NCBI GenBank assembly: GCA_049724395.1
Contig: JAUGWO010000019.1
Span: 1 to 55,509 of the forward strand
Source: Spongospora subterranea f. sp. subterranea
Lineage: Eukaryota; Endomyxa: Phytomyxea; Phytomyxea; Plasmodiophorida
Reading direction: 5' to 3'
Length of the DNA stretch: 55,509 bases
The notes below the pieces were generated by a model, which was not told where the DNA came from, did not search any database, and was given only the letters and a program-made list of their open reading frames with translations. Shown in pieces: positions 37,743 through 48,467 of the stretch; position 1 is the first letter of the stretch; each line of letters starts with the position of its first letter. The translations under genes were made by a program, and so were the position numbers.

Positions 37743-39732
37743 ATGACTGGGCGGCGGACGGCGACATGCGGGTTGGGTCCGGCAGGGTCCATCCCACCGG
37801 GGGATACCGCCATTACTCACTGGACATTTGCGAATATTCGTGGTACGCTAGACCATCGTCATGGGTATCACATCAAACCCGACCGTCAATTCATCGCGAT
37901 TGATCGCATTAGGTTTTGCCACTTTGATAATGTCGCGCCCAGCGAATTTGTTGACGTCTTCTTGAACAGAGGACCAGTACGGGGCGTATAATTACGCGCC
38001 GGTCAAGGTTGTGGCCGCAATCGGGAAAGGCGTCGCGATTTTCGACGCCGATGGCAATCGGTACGTCGACTTGATGGGCGGGTATTCGGTGGCGAATCAC
38101 GGCCACTGCCACGATAAGATCGTGGCCGCCGCCAAGGCACAGCTCGATCGTCTGACGCTCATCAGCCGCGCCTTCTACAGCGATAAACTCGGACCGTTGG
38201 TTTTTTTTGCCCAATCTTTCATCAATTCCATAACTGAATTACGTTGATCTGAACAGGTTCGAGCAGCTTCTGTGTGAGACATTCCAGTACGAGCGCGCCC
38301 TATTGATGAACACTGGAGTCGAAGCGTTCGAGACCGGTACGTCCACGTTACCGGCAACGCCCACGGTTGGGGCAGGATGCTTATGTTACGGTTTTTCAGC
38401 GTTGAAGTTGGCGCGACGATGGGGATATGCCACGAAGGGGATTGCCCCGAATCTTGCCCATGTTTTGTTCGCCAATAACAATTTCCATGGCCGGTCGATC
38501 GCTGCTATATCGGCCTCGACCGACCCCAAGAGCTTTGGCGGGTTCGGGCCCTTGCTCCCAGAGATCAGCAAGATTCCCTTCAATGATATCCCCGCGCTCG
38601 AACACGCCCTGCAGAGCAATCCGAATATTGCCGCGTTTTTCATCGAACCGATTCAGGTTGAGAAAGTTTCGATCGCTGATCGTGTGTGTAATGATGGGTC
38701 GTAGGGTGAAGCGGGCGTTGTCGTTCCTGCTTCTGGGTACCTGTCAGCAGTGTCGGCGCTTTGTCGCCAATACAATGTTCTGTTCATTGTTGATGAGGTT
38801 GGTCACCATACCACCTTCCAACATCGCCTTTGTTCACGATTTATCATTCCGTTGCAAATCTTTGTCTGATTCTTTCCATAAATATTACGCTTCCTCTACC
38901 ATGTGTTTTTGTTTCCTTTTGGTTTATTTTCGCTCTATTTCACCTTCCCATTTGTGATATTCGCTTATCATATCATAAATTTCCTCCTCAAAAAGAGTAT
39001 TGATAACTAAATGTGCTTGTTGTATTGTCTGTTTATTGAGTATCATAGGTCCAAACTGGTATGGGACGAACAGGAAAGCTTCTATGCGTCGACCACGATT
39101 ACGTCAAACCCGATGTCGTTCTTCTGGGTATATTATCAGCATCATTATCCGTCAATCGGTTATCGATAGTGCATGACAGGGAAATCATTGGGAGGCGGTA
39201 TCGTCCCTGTCAGCGCCATCTTGACCAGTGACGACATCATCAAGGTTATTCGGCCTGGCGAACACGGCTCCACGTTTGGTGGCAACCCGATGTCGTCAGC
39301 TTGCGGCTCCGCGGCAATTGAGGTTCTCGTCGACGAGCAGGAGGACCTGATTGGAAACGCTGCCCGCATGGGAGAGGTTTGCGACCTCCATGTGTTCATT
39401 TTTTCAAACGTTTACCCGTTTTTTTTTAGATTTTTCTCCAAGGGATTCGGCAAGTCAAATCCCCATTTATCACCGATGTTCGAGGGAAAGGTCTGTTGAT
39501 CGCGTTCGATGTCAAACCGATCGCGAACGAGGACGGACGCGATGTCGCCGCCCCTTTCTGGAAGAAGACTGCCGCCAATGTCGAGGCGTCTATGATTGCG
39601 AAAGGGTTCCTTGTTCGATGCACGCATAGCCACACGATCCGTCTAGCGCCACCTTTGATGATTGATGAGGCCACTGTCAAGGACGCGCTTCAGGCCATTC
39701 AGGAATCCATGCAAGAATACGAACAGATCTAA
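37743..39732 (+). CDS. OAT: Ornithine aminotransferase (ornithine-oxo-acid transaminase, class III PLP)
   Basis: OAT converts ornithine and 2-oxoglutarate to glutamate semialdehyde and glutamate, linking arginine and proline metabolism. Eight exons join without a break: 37743-37842, 37970-38195, 38257-38336, 38400-38656, 38705-38797, 39049-39127, 39180-39376 and 39430-39732, giving 444 residues, the normal size. Landmarks: YGAYNYAPV near 37, MNTGVEAFETALKLARRWGY, FFIEPIQGEAGVVVP, VDE with the PLP Asp, LLGKSLGGG with catalytic Lys280, GSTFGGNP, and HTIRLAPPL near the end. One intron is only 48 bp. Exon 1 is the least certain: it was chosen because its GTACGC donor gives phase 1 and completes a Glu before DQYG. 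The in-frame TGA just left of 37970 lies in intron 1. Confidence 0.95.
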
Positions 39733-40793
39733 CTCTTTTCCTTCTACAATTTATATATTTCATCATTTTGTTTTCGTTTTCGCCGTTCGTTCTCTGGTGC
39801 CCGTCAACAATCCATAATATCGATGACGTTAGATTGCGATTGCGCCTAGACAAGCTCAACCAACCCGGTGGACGCCGATACTCACAATTGGCGACTTCTT
39901 TCCGAGGCGTCAGAGCCTTCATAAATTCGCAAACCAAAACATGTCAGTTCGCCATTGGGTTGAGGATAAATAGGTCGTGTTGGTGGCCTGACCGTCGCGC
40001 CGTTCGACAGTGTTCGTGGGTTCTATCTATTTTGAGCATGGGCAGATGTTTCACTAGATAAGGCGATTAGTTCCTACTCGTGGCTCTTACTCTTCGAATG
40101 TGCTAATCAGATCGGCGACACTACTGCATAATCATTGCTGTTTAAATCTGTCCATGGCCCCGTCGGGTCGATGACCAACGACCTGTTGCCATAATCTTCC
40201 CAAACAATGGACTTGCCCCGATCTCAATTAACAGCCGATCAATATGTTTAATAGCTTTTATGACCGGTGCCAGAAATTCGCCCATATGTCTCCATTTGCC
40301 AGATAGCTCCTTTCGCCTCCGCCCAGTCCATTAACCCAGTCCGACCAATGGCCTTCGCGGCAACACAATTCTACATGGATTTCGATGCGCTGTTCATTGA
40401 CATTTTGTTTTACCCTGCAGTCCACGTTGCTAACGATGAAAATTATGACCCCGCCCACCGATCCTGGCACCAACTCTACAACAAATGAACCTGGTACTGA
40501 TTCCTTGTCCGAGATTTGAAGATGGGACATCCCAGTATGGGTTCCCACAATGGATTTTTGCCCAGCAATATGTTCCTACCCTAATGATGGTTGTGATGAA
40601 GGAATGAGACCGATGTTGAACAGGTTGCGAACAAGAACAGATTCCGATCTGGAAAAACGTTGCCGGTATTTGGCAGAGTTTGATGGGTGACATATGACCA
40701 CAAACGCCGACGAATTGAAATGGGTCGGAGAACAACATTGACTGATAGAAATTTCAAAGGTGTGTATTATGTCTGAGGAGAGGGGACAGGGCG
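39733..40793. other. Spacer between OAT and the CRAL-TRIO gene
   Basis: Convergent 3' flanks. A 73-codon plus-strand frame (40267-40488) reads protein-like but has no recognisable domain, and its antisense frame (40548-40258) is also open. Nothing else is supported. Confidence 0.4.
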
Positions 40794-42533
40794 TCAGACA
40801 GTTGAAATGACATCGAACCACGATTTTTGGTCCCACAGCTGGTTCTGCAAAATTGAAGCGAAGCTGTTAATCAGATTGACCACCTTGTCGGTACCCATGA
40901 CGATGGTGGCACCAGTGGTATCGACAGGATCGAACTTTTGGATAACCTTGACATTGTTCCTGAACATTTCAATAACCGTGACATATGGTGTCGCAGTCCG
41001 ACACATTGATTTGCTCCCTTCGAGAAATATTTTGCCGTCAATGGACTTTGCGATGGTCAGAAACTCTTTAGCAGTGACCGCTTTGGCTGCATCAAGGAAT
41101 GCCGCCAGGGCCCGGGCATTGCATTTGCTTTGGACAATGGAGCGGGCTTTCTCCAAATCATCAAAAGTAACTGCGGCAGCGGCTTTGATCAACTTAGCCG
41201 CATCGGCTTTAATCAACTCAGCAAGAGGTTTTTCTTCAAGCTTTTCAACTGCGGCTAGCAAATTGTTCCAATCTGGTGGCAGCCACAGAATTCGTGATTT
41301 CCGAGTTTAATCTCGAAAAATCAAATTTTGGTGGGAAAAAATTGGCGTTGTAGTTAGCTTCTCCAATACTTTCCAACCAAAATTTGGTTGAGGAATCTTT
41401 CCCACAACTACCACTAAATGAGAACTGTGAGGCGAAATACGGTGATTAAAGCCACGATGGGAAGACAACGAGCGCAATTGGCACCTTTTCTTTTAGTCTT
41501 TCATCCTTTAACAGAGGCAACATGGTTCGCGCAAGGGATTCAACAGCAGTTGAAGCGCCATGAACAATACTATCCTATTTACAATGATCAGACAACTCTC
41601 ATCCATCTGAAATATGAAAAGCTGTACCCCATATTCCATGAAGTTCTGTTGCATCATCTTGCCAACAGAGACGAAATCGGAACCGGGGATGGACCACCTG
41701 AGGTTGGACACATCAATTACTCGAACCAGGGAGAGAAGCGGATGCTCGGAAGAATCAGATTCCACAGCTGGGGCTTGTGCGTCGACGTATCGCGACTGAT
41801 AAGCGAGCATGTACATCTGGAATTGGTACAATTCCTCAGCCTTAAGCACATCCCATGGGGAAATATCCTTGACGAATCCAGTATAAGATACAATGTTCCC
41901 TTTTTTTGAACGACCTTCAAGGAATGGCCTGAAATACCGGGTTAGGATTCAGTATTAAACCAGATTGAGATCGATACTTTTGTGGAATAACAGGAAGCAC
42001 CTTCCCCGCAAAAGGAAACAACTCGTATGGAGGTACGCCTGGATGGTTTTTGACGATCATCTCAACTTCAGACACAAAGTGAAGGTAGTTAAATAATGCA
42101 CGCCAGGCGATATTTGAACGGAGTGCCTTCATAGCGTTTTCAACGTCGAAATTTTTTCCTTTTAAGAATCGATAAACCCTCATTTCATCCTAATGTAGAT
42201 ACAAAGATCAGCGTTTGACCAAATTAGCTTTTCTCCATTGAGATTTACGTTGATCAAATCTTCAAGTTCAATTTTGATGTTTCCAATTTCTCGGTCTTCT
42301 GGGAGATTTGATCGGTGTTTTTCTTTTTCTTTAGAGAGCTCCTTGTCATTGTATTTGATGGTCCTCAGCCTTTCGATAACTTCTGACAATTGGTCGTAGT
42401 TCTTAAGACCAGACATGTACTTGGCCAGTGCGTCACCTTTGTTCGGGTCTGCTGATGATACCGTTTGCCATTCAACCAACAGTACCAACAGTACCGCTGA
42501 GTAGATTACGGGTCGGGAATGAGACATGACCAT
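40794..42533 (-). CDS. Predicted secreted CRAL-TRIO (Sec14-like) protein, copy A
   Basis: Five exons: 42533-42249, 42189-41978, 41928-41628, 41574-41485 and 41424-40794. The product is 505 residues if one surplus G near 41268 is discounted, which both frame arithmetic and the paralogue at 50 kb support. Order: signal peptide (1-30, hydrophobic YSAVLLVLLVEW); helical N-part with YMSGL; CRAL-TRIO N-lobe VYRFLKGKNFDVENAMKALR (about 98-117); CRAL-TRIO core with VIDVSNLRW and DFVSVGKMMQQNF, then IVHGASTAVESLARTMLP and LLKDERLKEK; and a C-terminal helical region ending LWDQKSWFDVI. CRAL-TRIO domains bind small lipids, usually in the cytosol; a signal peptide in front is unusual. Introns are 49-60 bp, one with a CCTAAC branch site. 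Ligand and destination are unknown. Confidence 0.82.
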
Positions 42534-43779
42534 TGCCAACGGGAACTGAAACGTAAGAGAATACTGGATCACAGGTGAACCCCAGTGTTGATGAACCCCG
42601 AATCTGCGGACTTGACAGACTAACGCAGTACATATAGTATGGTAGGGTATACATCCTACGAAGGTTCGCGGGTTGTGTGCTGGATTAAGGGCTCATTCAT
42701 ACTATAATCCAAGTGTCCGCCACGGCGTTTGCTGCTGGAATGGACTGAAATAAGTACTCATCTTTTCCCTGAAAAAAATAAGATTACGAGTCCCATCATC
42801 CGCCATGAGCGAAAAAGAAACGGGCGTTAGTCCCAATATTCAATGGGAGTAACTTCCACAGCGTTCATTGCATCGTATTACGGGTTTTGTACCTTCGACG
42901 GTTGCCACTATCTAGACATACCCCGGGACGTCTGCTGGGCAGTGCCCGGCGCTCGTTGGCAGCCTTGATACGGGCAAAACCTAAAGTTCGCGCAATCCGC
43001 GTAATACGCTGACATTTCTGAAATGTAGGAAACCGTCATACGCCGCAATGCGCCAGTGTAATACGCGCGTATTGCGCCTGCCCACCATATCAGGTCAGAA
43101 CTAAGTCTATTTCCACAAGACTTTATATGATTTCCCACTGTATTCATTGATTACAAGCTCAAGTTGACAATTCTGATGCTTCCCGAAAACCAAGACTACT
43201 CCATGGACGGAACAGACGCTCATCTGAAAACCTGTAAAATTTCCGCATTCAAAAATCAAAATGAAAGCTTTATTGTTCAGCTGACTTTCCTAGCACTTTC
43301 TTTTTCGAGTCCCGTACAGGCGTCATGAAGTTGCTTAATTCGAAGAATTTCTCCTGGCATTTCAGGCAGACAATCAGCTTTCAGATTCATTTAATGAACA
43401 GCTCGGATCCGTTTCATGATTTTTATTAGGAACCTTTCCCAGGAAAGGGTAATACCCTAGAACTTGGCAAGACACTGCTTTGGCTGCGGAACCACTACCT
43501 GTCATGAAAAAAAAGGTGATGGGAACCGAGACGCCAACTCAGCTTTGAACAGTGTGATCACGAAATCAACTATCCATTTTCAAAGAGGGCGATTTGATAT
43601 TCAATATAGCACAATAGGACTCCAAACCATATTAGTCGTTCAGCCATTTTGCATAGCTATACCGTATCCAGTAAATGTTTGCAGCCATACGCGCAACGGG
43701 ACCATGGAAGCATTTCGTCGACGTTGGCGGGATCGATCACATTCAGAATCCGTATTGTGGATTTGAAATTAGGGCCTAG
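42534..43779. other. Upstream flank of CRAL-TRIO copy A
   Basis: Contains the probable promoter and 5' UTR of copy A, with an acceptor-like CGTTTCAG just upstream of its ATG. Otherwise only short frames, with nothing recognisable. A region at about 42633-42710 resembles the end of the insertion described at 43981-44356 and has inverted ATATAGTATG / CATACTATA ends, so it may be a small MITE-like relic. Confidence 0.35.
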
Positions 43780-44760
43780 ATTTGATGTAGAAGCCAATTG
43801 TGTCGCATCACGTGTTGGCACTTGATGATGGGGATCACATTAAAATGACGGCAGAATACTGTTAATAATTCCATGATCACCTGATACGCTTGCATATATA
43901 TGGAACACGATCAACTGGCTTATATAAAAAACTTGAAGCGGTTGGTAGTCTTTCGAACAGCCAAGAAACGATACCAGATTGCCATAAGCTTGGTTTCTGT
44001 CTGTCCCGGTTGGTGGCAGGTGTGTGTGAGGCATGAGTTCGACATCCCTTGTGTGGTGGAATTTTGGGATATCCCCAAGATTGTGTCCAATACGAAAAAG
44101 TAGAGTAATTGTTGAGACGAAGAGTCTGACCACATGGCCGTTAATGAATGTGTTGTGGTTAGGCAAGGTAATCGGGTGGGGGCAGGTCCCATTCCGTGTG
44201 GTCATTAGGACAGGTTATGTTGCTGATCCCAGCTGGTCTAATAGGTTCCTCAAGCTACTTGTAGCGGTCAGGCGGAAGAAGGAAAACACCTGGTACTACA
44301 CAGGCTGACCCGAACAATAAGAACCCGCGTACCCTTTTTCACCATACTTATACCCTTACCAGATTCCCATCCATCCCAGGATGTTCAAAAACCGGTCTGA
44401 AACATTTAATGAGAGAAAACATGAAAACACAGCATCTCGGATTGAAACTAATACAATTGTGGGAGCACAGGAAGGACGTTCTTCGGAAAAGGAAAATATT
44501 CGTATGGCGCTACAGAATGATCTGCGACGATCGTGTTACTTCATCAACAATCAGATGGTAAATTGCACACGGTACGATAGGCGATAATCTTCAAGTTCCG
44601 CTTTTATCGAGCCAATTTGGAGTTCCCTTCGGGATGGAATTTTTGAAATTCTGAACGCGCTCAGGTAATTTGCACCGAAGACCAGACATATACTCGGGAT
44701 GGAAATTGAATTGGCAATCACCAACAGAGTTTATGCAACGGCATAGAAAAGGGATTGACA
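43780..44760 (-). pseudogene. Broken third copy of the secreted CRAL-TRIO gene (copy B)
   Basis: Minus-strand sequence aligns with copy C at 48.5-50.4 kb. Near 44700-44590 it matches exon 1, with PEYMSGL and a later match to GSIKVEL. At 44560-44360 it matches exon 2 and the start of exon 3. At 43975-43870 it matches exon 3, with a shared run of about 20 bases around GTTGGTAGTCTTTCGAACAG. At 43830-43760 it matches the start of exon 4. No long open frame survives, the C-terminal part is missing, and a 376-bp element sits inside. The position between two intact copies on the same strand indicates tandem duplication followed by decay. Confidence 0.75.
43981..44356 (+). mobile_element. 376-bp non-autonomous element with 9-bp target-site duplication
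   Basis: Copy B is interrupted here. The bases TACCAGATT occur directly before (43972-43980) and after (44357-44365) the insertion, and joining the two flanks restores alignment with copy C. The ends share a weak inverted similarity (ATAAGCTTGGT against ATAAGTATGGT). A 9-bp duplication fits Mutator-like elements, but the termini are too weak to assign a family. The right half is repeated in inverted orientation at 46130-46345. Confidence 0.7.
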
Positions 44761-46129
44761 AAACGCCATTCAATGAGGAACTGGACAGAGGCTGAGAGTA
44801 AAAATATGCTCAATGCCAATAGGGAAATGGTATACATAGGGGCCCAGGACCCGGTGCGAAATCCGCAACTGTGGAGCGTTGAGCTCTCCAGTACAGTTCC
44901 ACGCAGTTTTCCCACGTCGATGGCTGGTTGCGATGTGCGAGCTAGCGCTGTCAAGTCGATACTTCGACTCGAAGTCGACTCAGAACAATCTTGAACCACT
45001 CGGAACCCACTCAGCAGAATGTTTGAATCGACTCCAAGTTGCAAAGAGAAGGCTCAAACATCCGAGTCGACTTAGATGACTGTGACAGTGGCCATCAATA
45101 TGCCCGCAGCGTGCGCAGTTCTAGTTCGTCGCTGTAATAAATGTCGCTGCTGTAACACCCCGCCAATTGGCAGTCAATTGGCATAATGGCTCGGAGTCGA
45201 CTCCGCAGCATTTGAGTTGAGTTGAGTCGAGTCGAGCTAAGTCGGCTCCGAGTTGCGATGAGTCGACTCAGTGGGGAGTGGCCAATAACGAATGCTCCTT
45301 ATTTGAACATTTTATTTGAAAAGTTTGAGCCAGGATTTCAATTCACATATTGCTGTGACACAATCATCTCGTGGGACAAATCCGGTCGACTCCACCAGTC
45401 CAAACGATTCCGAGTCGACTCAAACCAACTCAAGTCGACTCTATAACGACTCCAAGTCGACTCAGCAAGAGAGTTGAGTCGAAATTGGAGTTGAGTCAAC
45501 TCAAGTCGTTGCCACGTCTTGGTCGAACCGACAGGGAACCTCAGTCCTTAGGAAAGGAATTCTACCACTGGAGATAGGGTATTCAACTAGCACAGTCATC
45601 AGTAATCGCACAGCTCAGCAGTGGGTGATGTAGATTCGAGAGATCTCTGCGCCACTCGCGGTTCCTTGGTGTGTCACAGAATGAGCATTGCAATATGGGC
45701 ATCATAGAATAATATCGCCTTTTACAAGGTCAGAAACTCTAACACAAACGCAATCTTAGTATTTGGAGATTTTAGCAGGATTTTAGCGGTGCAAATAGTT
45801 CAAGTGTCAAGGGCAGTCTCCGTCCCTTGACACAATCAGACATTGCAGTCAGGAGGTTTCACCAAGAGCGCTTTAACAGAAATGTTCCAAAACCATGGAC
45901 TGCCGGCCGACTCGCATTTGAAACAGCTCGTCATTCCGATCATTTTCTTAAACTCGCAGACCTTGTTCTCGCTTATATAGGTTCGCACTCCAACCGTTGC
46001 CTTCGTTCTTATCTCCAACTCACGTACCTTGAGTCTTAACATCAAGCCTGTTCAGTGAGCAATGCTGTCAGTCAAACACGAACCATGATGATACTGTTCG
46101 CCGGGAACAATTTTTCAATTGCATGAATC
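44761..46129. other. Gene-poor stretch right of copy B
   Basis: No recognisable gene. The left part is dominated by the GAGTCGACTC palindrome cluster listed separately. A 69-70-codon frame is open on both strands at 45827-46045 without domain similarity. Confidence 0.4.
44940..45520. repeat. Cluster of GAGTCGACTC palindromes and half-sites
   Basis: The ten-base palindrome GAGTCGACTC, or versions differing by one or two bases (AAGTCGACTC, GAATCGACTC, GGGTCGACTC-like), recurs at least ten times in about 580 bp, for example near 44973, 45029, 45065, 45194, 45260, 45411, 45433 and 45456. GAGTCGAGTC-type half-site runs lie at 45213-45235 and 45470-45505. Spacing is irregular, so it is not a simple tandem array. 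Confidence 0.8.
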
Positions 46130-46345
46130 CTCAAAACATATATGGTATGGTATGGAATGGTATACAAATGTTCGGGGGTTCTTATGGGTCGGGTAATCCT
46201 GTGTACTCGCCGCTACAAGTAGCTTGGGTTTCCAATGAAGGAACCAATTAGACCAGCTGGATTCAGCAACATAATCTGTCCTAATGACCACACCATATGG
46301 GACCTGCCACCACACGATTACATTGCCTATCCCGAGTTTCGAGTT
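46130..46345 (-). mobile_element. Second, partial copy of the 43981-44356 element (inverted)
   Basis: The reverse complement matches the right half of the element in copy B over about 200 bp, including TGTGGTCATTAGGACAG and the following stretch through CCAGCTGGTCTAAT, with scattered differences and small indels. The outer end carries a short ATGGT repeat run. The match fades near 46345, so the copy is 5'-truncated or decayed. Confidence 0.7.
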
Positions 46346-46508
46346 CACTGCCAGGCAGCTCACTCTCCCACATTCATTATATCCATGTCGTCAGACCCAA
46401 CTCAAAACATGGGAGCAGTTCACTGGCCAACTAAAATTAAGTTCGCCAGCGAGCAGAGACAGTAAATTCACAACTCGTATGAAGATGCAATCTGATTCTT
46501 GGAAAATT

Positions 46509-46638
46509 CGTTTAAGGAATTACAATGGACAAGATGATTCGTTTGAGGAATTACAATGGACAAGATGATTCGTTTGAGGAATTACAATGGACAAGATGAT
46601 TCGTTTGAGAGATTACAATGGACAAGATGATTCGTTTG
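46509..46638. repeat. 31-bp tandem repeat, four units
   Basis: Four almost identical units, core GGAATTACAATGGACAAGAT, follow each other; the last carries a GAGAGA variant. It lies in noncoding sequence between copies B and C. Confidence 0.9.
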
Positions 46639-48467
46639 TAGCGCTTAAGGGCAGACGGGTCTCATTGGGTCAGTGACATTGATGGCAAAAGGTCATTGCC
46701 TCATATCTTAAAATTCAATTTCAACCGAGGGCACCTTATTCAAGTTTGAAAAAATTATGACGATTCCGGGAAATTCCCCAACCACGAATTTATTCCAACG
46801 TTTATTCCGACCACAATCCTATATGGTCATGATATCGATTCATGATCACCGGCAATATTGTCATGATCCGAAAGTCTTAGGTATATAAGGACCCGAGAAT
46901 GATGGCCTTCAGCCATCAAAGTACCTTTTGGGTCAGTTCCTAACAAATATGACTCCCGCCTCTGTGAGTCATCTTTGCGGCCTGGACCTTAGACTTCGAC
47001 ATTGATTGTCGGATCTTCTGACTTCGTATTAGTCTCCTAATACACAGTCGTATGCTGTCTACTGCGTTTGCCTAAATTCGTCTTCCATCCTTTCGTTCGG
47101 CGAGTTCATCAACTTTGATTCGAAAATTCGGAAACGAACAAGCGCACAAAAGCAACAATATAATGTCGCCACCCATCACCCCTAGAATCAACACCGTCAT
47201 GATGCTGCTGCTTTGGTGCGCTTGTTCGTTTCCGAATTGTCAGATCAAAGTTGATGAACTCGCCGAACGGAAGGATGGAAGACGAATTTAAGCAAACGCA
47301 GTAGACAAACAAAACGACTGTGTATTAGGAGACTAACACGAAGTCAGATGATTCGACAATCAATGTCAAATCATTTGACAGTCTCACTTTATGGCTACTT
47401 GGAATCCGGTTTGTGATTGAGTTGTCGTGAAATACTCGGTCCCCTCGCCTCGACTCCAGTATGAGCATGATTGGTACTTGCTCATCCATCCCGTACCCAT
47501 CATTCATTTCTGCCGTAACCTTTGTCACCATTTGCTTTTCGTCAGTGTTAGGACCACGAAATCAGATTCGCAATCTGTCTGATCAGACTGAATCGGCTGC
47601 CATACTAGATTCAGTTTGAAAAGATGGTTGCATCGACAAAAACGTGGATTAAATTATTGGGGGATCGTTTTCAAATTGCCGATTTTGAGGAGAGGCTGAT
47701 GGACACTGAAACACCGCCAAAAAGGGAATTATTTTTTAAATTTTTCGGAACGGGGTTCGTGTCTTCTGATGGCGTCAATTACGATTCTGACCTGAGAATG
47801 GCAAGTTCGACATATTATTGACCGAATTACGGGAATCTGAAGAGTCAGACAGAGTAATTGCTATTGCTGTTGTCATAAACTTGTATTGCTCTCGTGAACA
47901 GATCTTTTTCTTGAAAATCCATCTGATAATCGCGATTATTCATGTTGGATGTGTCCGTTTCAATTGCCCAAGCAAGTTTGGTTTGGACAGGATTCATAAC
48001 ACATTGTTTATCGGAGCCATTGATTGACAAAATTTACGGTCCTCAGCAGCGTTCCCATACCAACCGCAACACTATCTGACCAGATGGATTTGTGATGCAA
48101 TTTCGGCGAAGAGGCGTTTGGGCCTATGAACGACCTGTGAATTCATGACAACCCCCCGACCCATACGCGAATCTGCTACCAATTGACTTGGCACAGAATT
48201 CTTTTGATTGAGTGACGATGTTTGCTTAATGTTGATCAGTTGAGAGGTTAGCGTGTTCCCACAATCGATATTCCACAATATGGCAGCTGTGCGAGGAACA
48301 AACCCATTCTGACCTGAGCCAAGAAGACATGGCACAAAACAACGCATGTCGGCCTAGTGGCTGCAATGCCGAAACAATCCCATTCCCGCCGGTCTTGTAG
48401 CTAGACCAAATCCAATGACTCAAACGTGCAAAGAGTGAAGTTGACTGATGTGTAAAAATCGATTGTA
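46639..48467. other. Gene-poor stretch left of copy C
   Basis: No recognisable gene. It includes a TATA-like GGTATATAAGG at about 46878 followed by a short hairpin (GATGGCC..GGCCATC-like), and the 370-bp inverted repeat. The frames at 47624-47821 (+) and 48347-48072 (-) are short and unassigned. Confidence 0.4.
46998..47367. repeat. Large near-perfect inverted repeat (arms about 155-160 bp, loop about 50 bp)
   Basis: The left arm (46998 to about 47155) begins GACATTGATTGTCGGATC. The right arm (about 47205-47367) is its reverse complement and ends GACAATCAATGTC. The arms match almost throughout, including the internal CGTTCGGCGAGTTCATCAAC and its complement. The loop (about 47156-47204) is unrelated sequence. 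No flanking target duplication is evident. A transcript would fold into a long hairpin. Confidence 0.85.

Noticed and set aside
37931-37966. ATG at 37931 as OAT start with an in-frame TGA (readthrough or code change)
   Set aside because: A GTACGC donor at 37843 and acceptor at 37969 remove this stretch and give perfect phase. UPF1 ends at TGA, so TGA is a normal stop.
41880-41990. A seventh +1 frameshift in CRAL-TRIO copy A
   Set aside because: A 49-bp intron (41977-41929) with a CCTAAC branch site explains the frame change, and the same intron exists in copy C, where it is a multiple of three.
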